Of a DNA stretch of 30,643 bases, positions 16,424-26,700 are shown in pieces. Below the pieces are notes generated by a model. It did no database searches and had not been told where the DNA came from. It saw nothing but the letters and a program-made list of their open reading frames with translations. Position 1 is the stretch's first letter; each line of letters begins with the position of its first letter. The position numbers were made by a program, and so were the translations under genes. This stretch comes from MVYY01 sp035369865 (GTDB lineage: Bacteria; Bacteroidota; Bacteroidia; Bacteroidales; Paludibacteraceae), in assembly GCA_035369865.1 (NCBI GenBank), contig DAOOVG010000015.1, positions 1 through 30,643 of the forward strand, in the 5' to 3' direction.

Positions 16424-17179
16424 ATGTCTCAAACACTCAGCTTTAAAAGAATTGGTTTACTTCTAAAAAGATATTTCGTTGAAAATCAAAACTATGAAAT
16501 TTATCTTTGGAGTATTTTGACGTTAATTTTCATGTTTTTCAGAAGTGAAGGAACTGCACAACTGATTACGCTTATTGTTGGCATAGTATATGCTACGCGT
16601 TTTTTCAAAATTTTTGCCTATCCTTCCAATGGTACACATTATTTAATGATACCAGCCACTCAGGTTGAAAAATTAGTCACTGTATTTCTGCTGAATACCT
16701 TTTATTTCTTTTTAATGATAATGATTACCTCGGCTATAGGAAATTTTATCGGAACTATTTTGCGAAATTTGATTTATGGAATAAGTACTCCTTTTTCTTT
16801 ACAATTTTTCTTCCCCTATTCTAAACTAAATTCTGATTTCGACATAACTTATTTGCTGAAAAATTTTGGAGTTTTTGCTACTTCACAAGCTATTTTTACG
16901 CTTGGTTCTCTCTATTTCAAACGAAATTCAATCGCAAAAACCCTGTTAACACTTATGATGATAAGCATTCTATTTGGAATAATTGAATACACGGTTTTTA
17001 AAGTGACAATGGGTTCTTTACTTTCAGTATTGAATCAGTATGACGGTTTTCAAATAGCATGGAATGAAATTATTTTCCCAAAGGGAATGATACTCGTTTG
17101 GAAAATTATAGGCTATTTACTGATTCCTTTCTGCTGGATAGTTAGCTATTTTCGTCTAACAGAAAAAGAAATAAAATAA
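16424..17179 (+). CDS. ABC-2-type membrane protein of the GntR-linked transporter
   Basis: 251 residues with about six hydrophobic segments: roughly 24-37, 43-60, 83-103, 130-160, 172-192 and 222-241. The second resembles 'LITLIVGIVYATRFFKIF', then a SNGTHYLMIPATQVEKL stretch typical of Bacteroidetes ABC permeases with this arrangement. It forms the channel for the ATPase encoded just upstream. Its stop codon overlaps the ATG of the GntR gene by one base (TAATG), indicating translational coupling. The substrate is not identifiable. Confidence 0.85.
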   Translation: MSQTLSFKRIGLLLKRYFVENQNYEIYLWSILTLIFMFFRSEGTAQLITLIVGIVYATRFFKIFAYPSNGTHYLMIPATQVEKLVTVFLLNTFYFFLMIMITSAIGNFIGTILRNLIYGISTPFSLQFFFPYSKLNSDFDITYLLKNFGVFATSQAIFTLGSLYFKRNSIAKTLLTLMMISILFGIIEYTVFKVTMGSLLSVLNQYDGFQIAWNEIIFPKGMILVWKIIGYLLIPFCWIVSYFRLTEKEIK

Positions 17180-17553
17180 TGGAATTTATTGATTCACAGC
17201 CGATTTATCTGCAAATTGCAAATTATATTTGCGAACAAATCTTGCTCCGTCGCTGGAAAGAAGAAGAACGATTGCCATCAGTACGAGAATTAAGTGCTTT
17301 ATTGGAGGTGAATCCCAACACCGTAATGCGAGCTTATGATTTTTTGCAAGGAAATGAAATTATCTACAACAAACGAGGTATCGGATATTTTGTTACAGAA
17401 AATGCTATCGAAAAAATTATAGATTACAAGCGAAAACAATTTATTGGAAAAGAATTGCCAGCTTTTTTTAAAAATTTGCAACTACTGGATATCAGCCTTG
17501 AAGAAATTAAAAAACTTTATGAAGAATATATTCAGCAACAATCTATTCAATAA
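17179..17553 (+). CDS. GntR-family regulator, YtrA subfamily
   Basis: 124 residues, the short YtrA-type length: a winged helix-turn-helix with only a short C-terminal dimerisation tail and no ligand-binding domain. Recognisable are PIYLQIANYICEQIL (8-22), RLPSVRELS (31-39), the recognition helix VNPNTVMRAYDFLQ (44-57) and the wing YNKRGIGYFV (63-72). YtrA-type regulators usually repress the ABC operon they belong to, and the inverted repeat at 15504-15529 is the obvious site. Start overlaps the permease stop. Confidence 0.92.
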   Translation: MEFIDSQPIYLQIANYICEQILLRRWKEEERLPSVRELSALLEVNPNTVMRAYDFLQGNEIIYNKRGIGYFVTENAIEKIIDYKRKQFIGKELPAFFKNLQLLDISLEEIKKLYEEYIQQQSIQ

Positions 17554-17571
17554 ACTAAGAAAGAATCAACA

Positions 17572-17736
17572 ATGAAAACAAGCAATAAATTATTAGTCGG
17601 ACTATTTATTTTTATAATTATTCTTTTGATTATCAGCAATATAATATTTAAAAATAGGATAAATGTTTTTTTGCAACCAAGCAATGAAGAAAATTATGAA
17701 ATGGTTCAGCCAAACGATTCTATAGTAAATTTATAA
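17572..17736 (+). CDS. Small single-pass membrane protein, 54 residues
   Basis: ATG 17572 to TAA 17734-17736, 18 bases after the GntR stop. It starts MKTSNKLLVGLFIFIIIL and has one strong membrane helix (about 7-27). A short polar tail follows (QPSNEENYEMVQPNDSIVN). The close spacing and clear helix argue for a real gene in the ABC/GntR operon. The beginning resembles the N-termini of longer Bacteroidetes proteins found after such operons, so it may be a shortened form of one; I see no continuation in other frames. Function unknown. Confidence 0.6.
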   Translation: MKTSNKLLVGLFIFIIILLIISNIIFKNRINVFLQPSNEENYEMVQPNDSIVNL

Positions 17737-17765
17737 ATTACCTATAAGTTTTCGTAATACCTCGA

Positions 17766-18974
17766 TTAAATTAATTCTAACATTTTGCTTCGTGCCAGCA
17801 TACATGCTCCAATTACGCCTGCGAGATCACCTAATTTGCTCAATTTGATGGTGGTATCTTTATTGACCAGATTTAAAGAATATTTTTTTACAGCACTTTT
17901 GATGGGCAACAACAAATAATCGCCTGTCATTGATACTACTCCACCAATAATAACCAATTCAGGGTTAAAAAGGTTAATTAAGCCAGCAATATGTTTCCCT
18001 AATGTATATCCTACTTCTTCCACTAATTCAATTGCCAGCATATCTTCATTTAAAACAGCTTCCAATATATCTTCTTGGGTGATGCTCTCTCCTTTTTTAA
18101 TTCTTCCTGCAAGAATAGAAGAATTTCCTTCCTTCACTTTTTCTATAAATTTTCTATAAATATACGATCCTGAAGCTTGCGTTTCCAGGCAACCTTTTTT
18201 GCCACAATGACATAAAATTTCATTTTCGAAAGCACTAATATGGCCAAATTCTCCAGAGAAACCTGATTTTCCATAATAAAGTTTACCATCCACAATAATG
18301 CCAAGCCCCAACCCCCAACTTACATTGACAAACAACACATTTTTTTCATTTTTTACGTCCCCTTTCATAAATTCTCCATAAGCCATAGCACGCGAATCAT
18401 TATCTATTGTAACATGTAAACCTAATCGCTGTTGAAAAATTTCTGTCAATGGCTCTTCCTTAAAAAAGTAATAACTATAACTCATGCCCGTCTGCGTATT
18501 TACACGTCCAGAAATGTTAATGCCTACACTTAAAATTTTCGATTTTGGAATAGAAAGCTGGTTTACAAAGTCATCAATAATTTCACAAACACTATCAAAA
18601 CTTTCCTGTGTATTTTCATAATTAAAAGGAATACTCAGTTTTGAATCCATCATTTCCCCTTTAAAATTGATAAGAGCCAGATTGATTCGAAATTTTTTTA
18701 AATCAGCGCCAACAAAATAACCCGAATCAGGATTCAATCCATAAATGCTGGGACGTCTTCCACCATTGGTTTCCTGTTTGCCAAAATCAATTACATATCC
18801 TTCATCAATTAATTCGTTAACAAGTTTACTCACAGTAGGAATACTTAAATTCATTTCTTTGGCAAGGTCAGCCAAACTATTTTCACCATTATTAATATAA
18901 TATTGTAAGATATTTATTTTTAATAGAGCATTTTTAGAGCCTAACTCTATTTCGTCGATAAGTTTGTACCTCAT
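17766..18974 (-). CDS. ROK-family transcriptional repressor
   Basis: 402 residues, the NagC/Mlc/XylR layout. An N-terminal helix-turn-helix (about 34-60, SLADLAKEMNLSIPTVSKL) is followed by a ROK sugar-binding domain. The domain has a GINISGRVN segment (151-159), IDNDSRA (190-196), GEFGHI (241-246) and the zinc-binding CHCGKKGCLE (255-264). The HTH makes it a regulator rather than a sugar kinase. It is divergent from the AGE epimerase gene at 19433 and is probably the repressor of the sugar locus, relieved by an amino sugar or its phosphate. This regulatory link is inferred from position. The downstream end converges on the ABC operon. Confidence 0.92.
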   Translation of the reverse strand: MRYKLIDEIELGSKNALLKINILQYYINNGENSLADLAKEMNLSIPTVSKLVNELIDEGYVIDFGKQETNGGRRPSIYGLNPDSGYFVGADLKKFRINLALINFKGEMMDSKLSIPFNYENTQESFDSVCEIIDDFVNQLSIPKSKILSVGINISGRVNTQTGMSYSYYFFKEEPLTEIFQQRLGLHVTIDNDSRAMAYGEFMKGDVKNEKNVLFVNVSWGLGLGIIVDGKLYYGKSGFSGEFGHISAFENEILCHCGKKGCLETQASGSYIYRKFIEKVKEGNSSILAGRIKKGESITQEDILEAVLNEDMLAIELVEEVGYTLGKHIAGLINLFNPELVIIGGVVSMTGDYLLLPIKSAVKKYSLNLVNKDTTIKLSKLGDLAGVIGACMLARSKMLELI

Positions 18975-19432
18975 AATTTTTTATTAATTTTTTACATTTA
19001 AGTTATCTTAAGAATTACAACTAAAAAACTTATTTGTTCACAAATTGAATTGCTTTTTTCTTTTTAAAAAATAATTTTTATGCATTTACAAATTTAATTC
19101 TTTTTTTAAAATCTTCTATTAAAAAATAAATTTTTTAAGAATAAAATTCAGAAATTTTTCTCTGTTTTTATTAATAAATATTTTTCAAAAAATATTTATA
19201 AAATATTTTTATTTTTATTTGGATTGTTATTAAATATATTTTATATTTGACGCGAAATTCAATAATTATTTTTTTAGAACATTATTTCATTAAAAATAAA
19301 ACTTACATTTGAAATTTTTCTATATACTCAAGAAAAGTAAATTATAAAAATAAAAGGTAAGAAAAAATTATTATCAAAAAAGAAATTTAAAATTTCAATT
19401 TTATTATAATAAATAATTTAAAATCAAATAAA
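18975..19432. promoter_or_regulatory. Divergent ROK/AGE control region
   Basis: 458 bases, extremely AT-rich, no open frames. Two symmetric candidates for repressor sites stand out. ATTTGT-TC-ACAAAT (19032-19045) lies 58 bases before the ROK start. AAATATTTTT-CA-AAAAATATTT (19176-19197) lies 21 bases ahead of the AGE promoter. NagC/Mlc-type ROK repressors bind AT-rich symmetric sites, which fits the second, but low complexity makes chance symmetry likely. Confidence 0.4.
19218..19249 (+). promoter_or_regulatory. Promoter of the AGE epimerase gene
   Basis: TTTG (19218-19221), 20-base spacer, TATATTTG (19242-19249): both boxes match the Bacteroidetes consensus. The leader to the ATG at 19433 would be about 175 bases, unusually long for this window. 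Confidence 0.6.
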
Positions 19433-20629
19433 ATGATGAATTTTAGTAAATTAGCGAAGCAATACCAAAATGAATTACTAAATAATGTTATTCCATTTTG
19501 GCTTAATAAGTCGCAAGACAAAGAATGTGGTGGTTATTTCACTTGTTTCGATGGACAAGGCAATATTTTCGATACTGATAAATTTATTTGGTTGCAAGGG
19601 AGAGAAGTTTGGATGTTTTCTACTTTATATAATAAAGTTGAAAAGAAACAAGAATGGCTCGAATGTGCCATTCAAGGAGCTGAGTTTTTAAAGAAATATG
19701 GACATGATGGTGAATTTAATTGGTATTTTTCATTAACACGGGAAGGAAAACCTTTAATTGAACCATATAATATTTTCTCCTATACATTTGCTGCTATGGC
19801 TTTCGGTCAATTAAGTTTGGCTACTGGCAACCAAGAATACGAGCAAATTGCAAAAGCTACTTTCGATAAAATATTATCAAAAAAAGATAACCCAAAAGGG
19901 AAATGGAATAAAGTTCATCCTGGAACTCGAGATTTAAAAAACTTCGCTCTTCCAATGATTCTTTCTAATCTTGCTATGGAAATAGAGCACTTATTGGATG
20001 AAAAATTCCTATTACAAACTCTTGAAAATATTACACATGAAATTTTGGAAGTGTTTTATCGACCGGAATTGGGGATTGTGGTTGAAAATGTAACGTTAAC
20101 CAATGAATTATCTGATTCATTTGATGGAAGGTTGGTAAATCCTGGTCATGCTTTGGAAGCTATGTGGTTCCTTATGGATGTCGGTGAACGGTTAAATCGC
20201 CCTGAAATTATCGAAAAAGCTGTAGAGATAGCACTTAAAATGGTCAATTATGGCTGGGATAAAAAATATAACGGTATTTTTTATTACATGGATCGTAAAG
20301 GATATCCACCTCAACAATTAGAATATGATCAAAAGTTATGGTGGGTTCACATCGAAGCACTTATTGCAATGATTAAAGGATATCAATTGACTGGAAACAA
20401 AGAATGCTTACAATGGTTTAAAAGAATCCATGATTATACCTGGTCACATTTTAAAGATCCTCACTACCCGGAATGGTTTGGTTATCTTAACCGCCAAGGT
20501 GAAGTGCTTTTGAATCTGAAAGGAGGAAAATGGAAAGGTTGTTTCCACGTACCCAGAGGACTTTATCAATGCTGGAAAATCTTAGAAAAGATATCAGATT
20601 CCTCAAAAAATAAGGGAATTATATATTAA
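19433..20629 (+). CDS. AGE-family sugar 2-epimerase (N-acylglucosamine 2-epimerase-like)
   Basis: 398 residues, full length for the (alpha/alpha)6-barrel AGE family, cytoplasmic. Hallmarks are WLQGREVW (53-60), NPGHALEAMW (236-245, His239), KLWWVHIEAL (301-310, His306) and GCFHVPRGLY (369-378, His372); these carry the histidines used for proton transfer. Family members interconvert N-acetylglucosamine and N-acetylmannosamine, or act on cellobiose or mannose. With a divergent ROK regulator and an acetyltransferase-like gene nearby, an N-acetylhexosamine is the best guess. Cellobiose 2-epimerase or mannose isomerase activity cannot be excluded. ATG codons at 19433 and 19436 are both possible starts. 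Confidence 0.87.
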   Translation: MMNFSKLAKQYQNELLNNVIPFWLNKSQDKECGGYFTCFDGQGNIFDTDKFIWLQGREVWMFSTLYNKVEKKQEWLECAIQGAEFLKKYGHDGEFNWYFSLTREGKPLIEPYNIFSYTFAAMAFGQLSLATGNQEYEQIAKATFDKILSKKDNPKGKWNKVHPGTRDLKNFALPMILSNLAMEIEHLLDEKFLLQTLENITHEILEVFYRPELGIVVENVTLTNELSDSFDGRLVNPGHALEAMWFLMDVGERLNRPEIIEKAVEIALKMVNYGWDKKYNGIFYYMDRKGYPPQQLEYDQKLWWVHIEALIAMIKGYQLTGNKECLQWFKRIHDYTWSHFKDPHYPEWFGYLNRQGEVLLNLKGGKWKGCFHVPRGLYQCWKILEKISDSSKNKGIIY

Positions 20630-20705
20630 AAATTTTTCTTAATAAAAATATAATAAAAAAATTTTCACGTACCTAAATTATTTATAAAATTTTTTTAAAA
20701 AACTA

Positions 20706-20736
20706 TTGACTTTATAATTAATTTTTTATTTCTTTG
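20706..20736 (+). promoter_or_regulatory. Possible promoter of the T9SS-sorted propeller gene
   Basis: TTG (20706-20708), 20 bases, TTTCTTTG (20729-20736), one mismatch to TAnnTTTG. Leader about 85 bases. The 199-base gap before the gene is otherwise featureless AT-rich sequence. Confidence 0.4.
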
Positions 20737-20828
20737 TAAACACATTTTCTTAATAATTTTCTTATATGTATAAAATAAACATTTTTTTTAATTAATTTTA
20801 TTCATTCACAATCTAAAAAACAAAAATC

Positions 20829-22085
20829 ATGAAAAAAATTACTTTTTTAATGGGTGCTTGTCTCGCTGTAGCAGCATTACAAGCCCAAACTGAGCCCACT
20901 CCCACAGTTACTACATTATGGGAAAAATCTGCAGCATCAGGTACCTTACCTGCATGGTTCTTAACTACTTCAAATAAAACACGCGGTATAGGAGCTTCTA
21001 ATGAATACGTTTTTGTGGCTACCAGAGATGGAGCGGGCGATAAAAATATTTTTGTATATGATGCTGCTAATGGGGATTCAATTACTGCTCTAAAAACAGA
21101 TTTACTTACACTTGGCACTTTTGTGCTGAATGATGTAGGTGCCACTGATGACGGAAAAATAATTGCAGCCAATTTAGGAGCTAATACCAATTTTAAAATT
21201 TATATGTATGATAACCTGACTGCTGATCCGGTGGTGATTTTGCATATACCAGATGCAGCACCAGGTGGTAGAACAGGCGATTTATTTACTGTGGTAGGTG
21301 ATTATTCAAAAGGAACAGCAAAAATTTATACTGCTACCGCTGCAAATCCTTCCGACATTTATGTTTTAGAAATGGAAGCTGGTCAATGGAAAACTGAAAG
21401 AACTTTAGTTAAAAGTTTACCATTGCCAAAGGCTGCAGTTGCTCCGGGTGTTGGCGTTAAACCTAATGGAGACTTATTCTGGAAAGCAGGAGGACAAAAA
21501 CTTCATTTAGTAACTGCAGATAACATATTGGCAGAACCAGGTGATATCTCTATGTATTCTAATTCTGTAAAATACATAGGGTATAGTTCTACCTATAATT
21601 TAGATTATATAGCATTATTTACCTACGGAGGACTAAAAGAATGTGCTGAAATTATTTCTTTGACGCCGGGTGACCTTACTACTTGTAAAATAATTGGCAG
21701 AACTCCTACGTTAGGAACCAATGCTAATGCCGGGGGAACAGGCGATGTTGAAGTCCGTTATGATCAAAATGGGAATCCCATTATTTATGTAGTTTCCACA
21801 AACAATGGCTTTGGGGCTTACAAAGTAGAAGGGTTGGATATTACAACAGGGTTACCCATGTCACCTAAAAAAACAGAAGTGAATATTTATCCCAATCCAA
21901 CTAAAGAAACAGTTTATTTCACAGAAGCAGCAAAAAAAGTAAAATTATTTAGCATTTCAGGACAATTGCTCAAAGAAGCCAACAATGTTGATTATCTCAA
22001 TGTAAAAGAATTAAATGGTATTTATTTGTTAGAAATAGAATCTCAAAGAGGAGAAAAGGTATTCAAACGTTTAATAATTGAATAA
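20829..22085 (+). CDS. Secreted DUF4623-like propeller protein with T9SS sorting domain
   Basis: 418 residues. Signal peptide 1-19 (ALQAQ, no lipobox). Residues about 25-335 form repeated strand blocks of the kind seen in beta-propellers ('GIGASNEYVFVATRDG', 'VGATDDGKIIAANLG', 'YDQNGNPIIYVVST', 'GFGAYKVEGL'). I associate this with the Bacteroidetes DUF4623 family. A C-terminal domain (349-418) has the T9SS type A signature: VNIYPNPT, KLFSISGQLL, LNGIYLLEI and a basic end KVFKRLIIE. The protein should therefore cross the outer membrane through the Por system and lose its C-terminal domain. It shares order of blocks with the C-terminal half of the lipoprotein encoded at 28592. No catalytic residues recognised; a glycan-binding role is a guess. 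A strong terminator follows. Confidence 0.8.
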   Translation: MKKITFLMGACLAVAALQAQTEPTPTVTTLWEKSAASGTLPAWFLTTSNKTRGIGASNEYVFVATRDGAGDKNIFVYDAANGDSITALKTDLLTLGTFVLNDVGATDDGKIIAANLGANTNFKIYMYDNLTADPVVILHIPDAAPGGRTGDLFTVVGDYSKGTAKIYTATAANPSDIYVLEMEAGQWKTERTLVKSLPLPKAAVAPGVGVKPNGDLFWKAGGQKLHLVTADNILAEPGDISMYSNSVKYIGYSSTYNLDYIALFTYGGLKECAEIISLTPGDLTTCKIIGRTPTLGTNANAGGTGDVEVRYDQNGNPIIYVVSTNNGFGAYKVEGLDITTGLPMSPKKTEVNIYPNPTKETVYFTEAAKKVKLFSISGQLLKEANNVDYLNVKELNGIYLLEIESQRGEKVFKRLIIE

Positions 22086-22096
22086 ATCAACTTTGT

Positions 22097-22138
22097 AAAG
22101 CACTTTTTATAAGACAATCCTTATAAAAAGTGCTTTTT
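22097..22138 (+). terminator. Strong intrinsic terminator
   Basis: Perfect 17-base stem AAAGCACTTTTTATAAG (22097-22113) with its complement (22120-22136), six-base loop ACAATC, ending in a run of five T. It starts 11 bases after the stop of the T9SS-sorted protein and separates that gene from the SusC/D operon. Confidence 0.9.
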
Positions 22139-22279
22139 CTAAAAATTATTTTTAAATTTTTTAAAAAATATCTTTTTGATAAAATATATTTCAAAAAGAG
22201 AAAATTATTACTAAAAAATTTAAACAAATCAACAAAAAATTACTGCCTTGCCTTATTTAATCTAATACTAACTTGTCTC

Positions 22280-23695
22280 ATGAAAAGAGCAGTCGCTTTA
22301 GATGTCTTACGTGGAGTATCTATTTTTGGGATGGTTTTTTCTGCTAATATTCCTTTTGGAATATTACCTGCATGGATGTATCATAGACAAACACCTCCAC
22401 CTTCTCATGTTTTCAATCCGAATGTACCAGGCATTACTTGGGTTGACTTAGTTCTTCCTATTTTTATTTTTTGTATGGGGGTTGCCATTCCATTGGCACT
22501 AAATAAAAAAATAGAAGCTGGCAAAAATTTCTGGAACATTGCTCAAAGTATTATAAAGCGTTATTTCATGTTGGTAATATTTGCTATTCTGATTGCTCAT
22601 TTTCAAACATCTGCTATTCCAAAGAGTTTTGTTAATTTTCATTTTTTAGGGACTTATATTAAAAGATATGATTTATTCCTTATCACTATAATAGGGTTTC
22701 TTTCTTTATTTAGTATTTATGTAATTATAGAAAACCAACAGCAAAAAAAGAAATGGAGAATAATAGGATGGACTGCTATCGTTTCATTATTATTACTTCT
22801 ACATTACATGTATGGCTTAAAATTTTCTTTACATAGAAGTAACATTATTATTCTTCTTTTAGCAAATGTTTATTTGTTTGGAGCTTTTAGTTGGTATTTT
22901 ACAAGAAGTGATAAATTAAATCGTTTGCTACTGTTAGTGATCTGGGGTGCTATACAAATTACGTGCAAAACTACTCATTTTGATGAAGCCCTTAATCAAA
23001 TTTCAGGTTTGTCGTGGCTATTCCTTTTTAGAATGACTCATTATATGTTATTAATCATTCCAGCAACTATAGTGGGCGATATAATTTATCAGCAATTAAC
23101 AGCAGAAAATTCAAAAAATACTTCTTATTCAGATAAGAAAGGAGAAAAAATTATTTCTCACTCGATTTTTTTATTAGGAATATGGTTTGTAGTAGCTTTA
23201 TACAACCGATGGTTATTACTTCTTTACATCTCAACACCTATTGTGCTGGCATGTTTTTATTACTTAGTAAAAAAATATTCCCCTTCTTCTCTTTCTTTTT
23301 TTAAGATAGCAGCCTATATGATTTTAGTTGGATTAATTTTAGAACCTGCTGAAGGAGGAATAAAAAAAGACCCTGTTACAGCATCTTATCTTTTTATAAC
23401 AGGAGGAATCAGTATATTATGGTTAATTTTCTTCAATTACGTTTGTCAAACAAATGAGAAATCACATTTTGTCAAACTTTTTGCAGGAGCAGGAAGTAAT
23501 CCACTTTTAGCATACGTAGCTACCAATTGGTTTGTAATTCCTCTAATGAACCTTACTCTTTTAATTATACCTTATCAATGGCTTTATCCTGATGGATATC
23601 ATTGGTTAGGTGTTTTAAGGGCTTTTATTTTAGTATTTTGTGTTATGTTTCTCGTTGCTTTAGCTACGAAGAAAAAAATAAGATGGAGGGCTTAA
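22280..23695 (+). CDS. DUF5009 / heparan-alpha-glucosaminide N-acetyltransferase-like membrane protein
   Basis: 471 residues from the ATG at 22280. The frame is open upstream to a GTG inside the preceding terminator hairpin, so that start is rejected. It begins RAVALDVLRGVSIFGMVFS, the family-defining first helix. About ten to twelve hydrophobic segments follow, and a loop WVDLVLPIFIFCMGVAIP typical of DUF5009. Human HGSNAT, a relative, passes an acetyl group from cytoplasmic acetyl-CoA across a membrane to terminal glucosamine. Bacterial members often lie in glycan loci, and here one lies right before SusC, 78 bases upstream, so they are probably co-transcribed. It would act in the inner membrane, perhaps re-acetylating amino sugars in the periplasm. 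The biochemical role is inferred. Confidence 0.85.
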   Translation: MKRAVALDVLRGVSIFGMVFSANIPFGILPAWMYHRQTPPPSHVFNPNVPGITWVDLVLPIFIFCMGVAIPLALNKKIEAGKNFWNIAQSIIKRYFMLVIFAILIAHFQTSAIPKSFVNFHFLGTYIKRYDLFLITIIGFLSLFSIYVIIENQQQKKKWRIIGWTAIVSLLLLLHYMYGLKFSLHRSNIIILLLANVYLFGAFSWYFTRSDKLNRLLLLVIWGAIQITCKTTHFDEALNQISGLSWLFLFRMTHYMLLIIPATIVGDIIYQQLTAENSKNTSYSDKKGEKIISHSIFLLGIWFVVALYNRWLLLLYISTPIVLACFYYLVKKYSPSSLSFFKIAAYMILVGLILEPAEGGIKKDPVTASYLFITGGISILWLIFFNYVCQTNEKSHFVKLFAGAGSNPLLAYVATNWFVIPLMNLTLLIIPYQWLYPDGYHWLGVLRAFILVFCVMFLVALATKKKIRWRA

Positions 23696-23773
23696 ATAGG
23701 TAAAAATAATTTAAAAAATAACTTTAAAAACAAGTGATTAATTAACTTTTTACATTAAACATCAATTTATTCT

Positions 23774-26700
23774 ATGAAAAACAAAAATCTATCAAAATTA
23801 GAGTTTCGAGGCTTAAAAGTTTTCGTGCTCTTAGGAATGTTAATTTGTACTTTATCAATGAGTGCACAAATAAACATTCAAGGAAAGGTCATTGATCAAA
23901 ACAATGAACCTCTAACGGGTGTAACGGTGATGATAAAAGGAACGAGTATGGGGACAATAACGGATATAAATGGAAATTTTTCCCTATCGATTCCTGATCA
24001 AAAAGCTGTTTTAGTCTTTTCGTTTGTTGGCTATCAAAAGCAAGAAGTTCCCGTAGGAACAAGCCGACAATTGACAATTACCATGATAGAAGAACCCAAA
24101 CTTCTTCAAGAAGTAGTTGTGGTTGGATATGGCACACAAAAAAAAGTAAGTGTAACAGGTTCTATTTCTCAGATTTCGGGTGCCGAAATGTTAAAAGCGC
24201 CTCCTGTCAATCTTTCTCAAATGTTAGGAGGACGAGTGACAGGATTGGTAACACGCCAATCGTCAGGTATTCCCGGGTCAGATGATGCTTCAATGGTTAT
24301 TCGTGGTATCACAACTACTTCGGGTGCTACTGATCCTATGATTATTGTAGATGGAGTACCTCGTTCATTTAATCAGTTAGATCCAAACGAAATTGAAAGT
24401 ATTTCCATATTAAAGGATGCTGCAGCAGCGGCTGTATATGGAATACAAGGGGCTAATGGAGTTATTTTAGTTACCACCAAAAAAGGAGTGGAAATGAAAC
24501 CTCAAATTACTTATTCTGGTAATTTTGAAATAAATCAAAATACTTCTTTCCCAAAATTTATGGATGGACCTCAATATGCTTACTATTGGAATAAAGCATT
24601 AGAAATGGATGAACAAGCTCCGGTATTTACCGAAGAAATGGTTAACAAAATGATCAATGGCGATCCTGACGGTATTTATGGTAATACCAATTGGGTGGAT
24701 GAAATCTTTCAAACGGGTCAAACTCAACACCATAATCTTTCAGCAACAGGTGGAACAAAAGATGTTAAATATTATATGATGGTAGGATACTATGATCAAA
24801 AAGGAAACGTAAAAAACTTTGATTTTAATCGTTACAATGTTCGGTCCAATATTGATGCAAACATAGTAAAAGGTTTGACTGCAAATTTCAATATTGGCGC
24901 TCGTAAAGAAAATCGTCATAGCCCTTATTTTGGAGCAGGGAAAAATGAGTATATGAGTATTATTCAACAAGCCATCAGAGCTCATCCTTATGTTCCTCTT
25001 ACTTATAATGGTTTGCCTACCGCTACAAAGACTGCAAGTGCTCAAGTAAGTCCTGTGGCTGCGAGAGACTTATCTGGTTTTAATGACAGTGAAATGTCTG
25101 TTTTTCAAAGTAACTTTGCATTAAATTGGGAAATTCCATGGTTAAAAGGGTTATCTGCAAGAGCAATGGGTAGCTTTGACAGAGATTATACTCATAGCAA
25201 AATTTTCAAAACGCCTTTTCAAGTAAGTTTGGCTTCTCGCCCTACTCCAACCTATCCTTCATTAAAATATGAAACCATGTATCCTGTCGCTATCGGAAAC
25301 ATAGCCACTATGCACGAAGGTTTTGCTGAAGCTACACGAATCACTTTCCAGGGGCAAATAAATTATGCTCAAACTTTCGGGAAACATGATATTAGTGCTT
25401 TAGCATTGTGGGAGCAATCTAATTATATATATAAGCAATTTAATGTAAATGTAAAAGATTTTGATTTTTATGATTTTGCCGAACTAAATCATGCTAAATC
25501 AATTGCAGATCAAAATCAATTTAGTGGGTCAAGCAAAACTTCACCTCGAGCAGGTTTAGTGTTTAGAGCCTCTTATGCTTATGAACAAAAATATTTGTTA
25601 GAAGTTTCGGGTAGATATGATGGTTCTTATCGTTTTTCACCTGAAACCCGATGGTCATTGTTTCCAGCAGCATCAATTGGTTGGAGAATTTCTGAAGAAA
25701 ACTTTTTTAAAGAAGCTGCACCTTTTGTAACCAATCTTAAATTACGCGCTTCAGCAGGACAATTAGGTAATGACGCTGCTTCTCCTGAATTTGCTTATCT
25801 TAGAACCATGGCTTGGGTTTCTGAAGATCCTTCGGTAGTAATTGGAGATATTCCTCAAAAAGCATTAATGACTTCTGGAGTACCAAGCAACAATACATGG
25901 GAAGTTACGACCACTTATAATGCAGGATTCGATCTGTTAATGTGGAATGGCTTACTGGGAATGGAATTTGATTGGTTTTATAAATTGACCACTGATATTT
26001 TGAGAAGTCAAGCCGGCATTTGGCCTCCATCAGTAGGTGGAAATTTCCCAAGTGTTATCAATGCAGGAAAAGTTGACGCAAGAGGATTTGATTTAGTTTT
26101 AACGCATGAAAATAAAATCAACCAATTTAATTACGGAGCACGTTTAAGTTTAAACTGGGCTAGAAATCGAATTTTAAACATTGATGATAGTCCTAATATA
26201 CCTGATTACTTAAAAAGGAATGGTTTACAAGTGGGTATGAAAGATGGTTTTGTATCCTTAGGACTTTTTAAATCTGATGAAGAAGCTGCGATGTATCCCA
26301 CTGTTCGTGAAGGAGCAAAAGGAGGAGATATTCGTTATAAAGATTTAAATGGTGACGGCAAAATTACTTATGACCAAGATAGAGCGTGGATTGCAAAAAG
26401 TAATATACCTGAGTTAATGGGAGGTTTAGATTTACATGGATCATGGAATAACGTTGATTTTTCTATTCTGTTCTCAGGGGCAGCCTTTTGCGACATCGCT
26501 TTAATGGGTAATTACGAAGGAATAGGCTGGGATAATACGGAATTTACACGTCCTTTTTATCATGATGGAAATAGTCCATTAAGTTTAGTAGAAAATGCCT
26601 GGACATATGAAAATCCTGATGCAAAATTTCCCCGATTATCTACTCAAACCAGATGGAATAATAACTGGGCTTCTACTTTCTGGATTGTTGATGGCTCTTA

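Noticed and set aside
17728..17739. Palindrome AATTTATAAATT at the end of the small membrane gene
   Set aside because: Pure A/T symmetry in AT-rich DNA with no position supporting a function.
22130..22279. N-terminal extension of the DUF5009 protein from a GTG
   Set aside because: The GTG lies inside the terminator hairpin and the family's typical N-terminus begins at the ATG at 22280.
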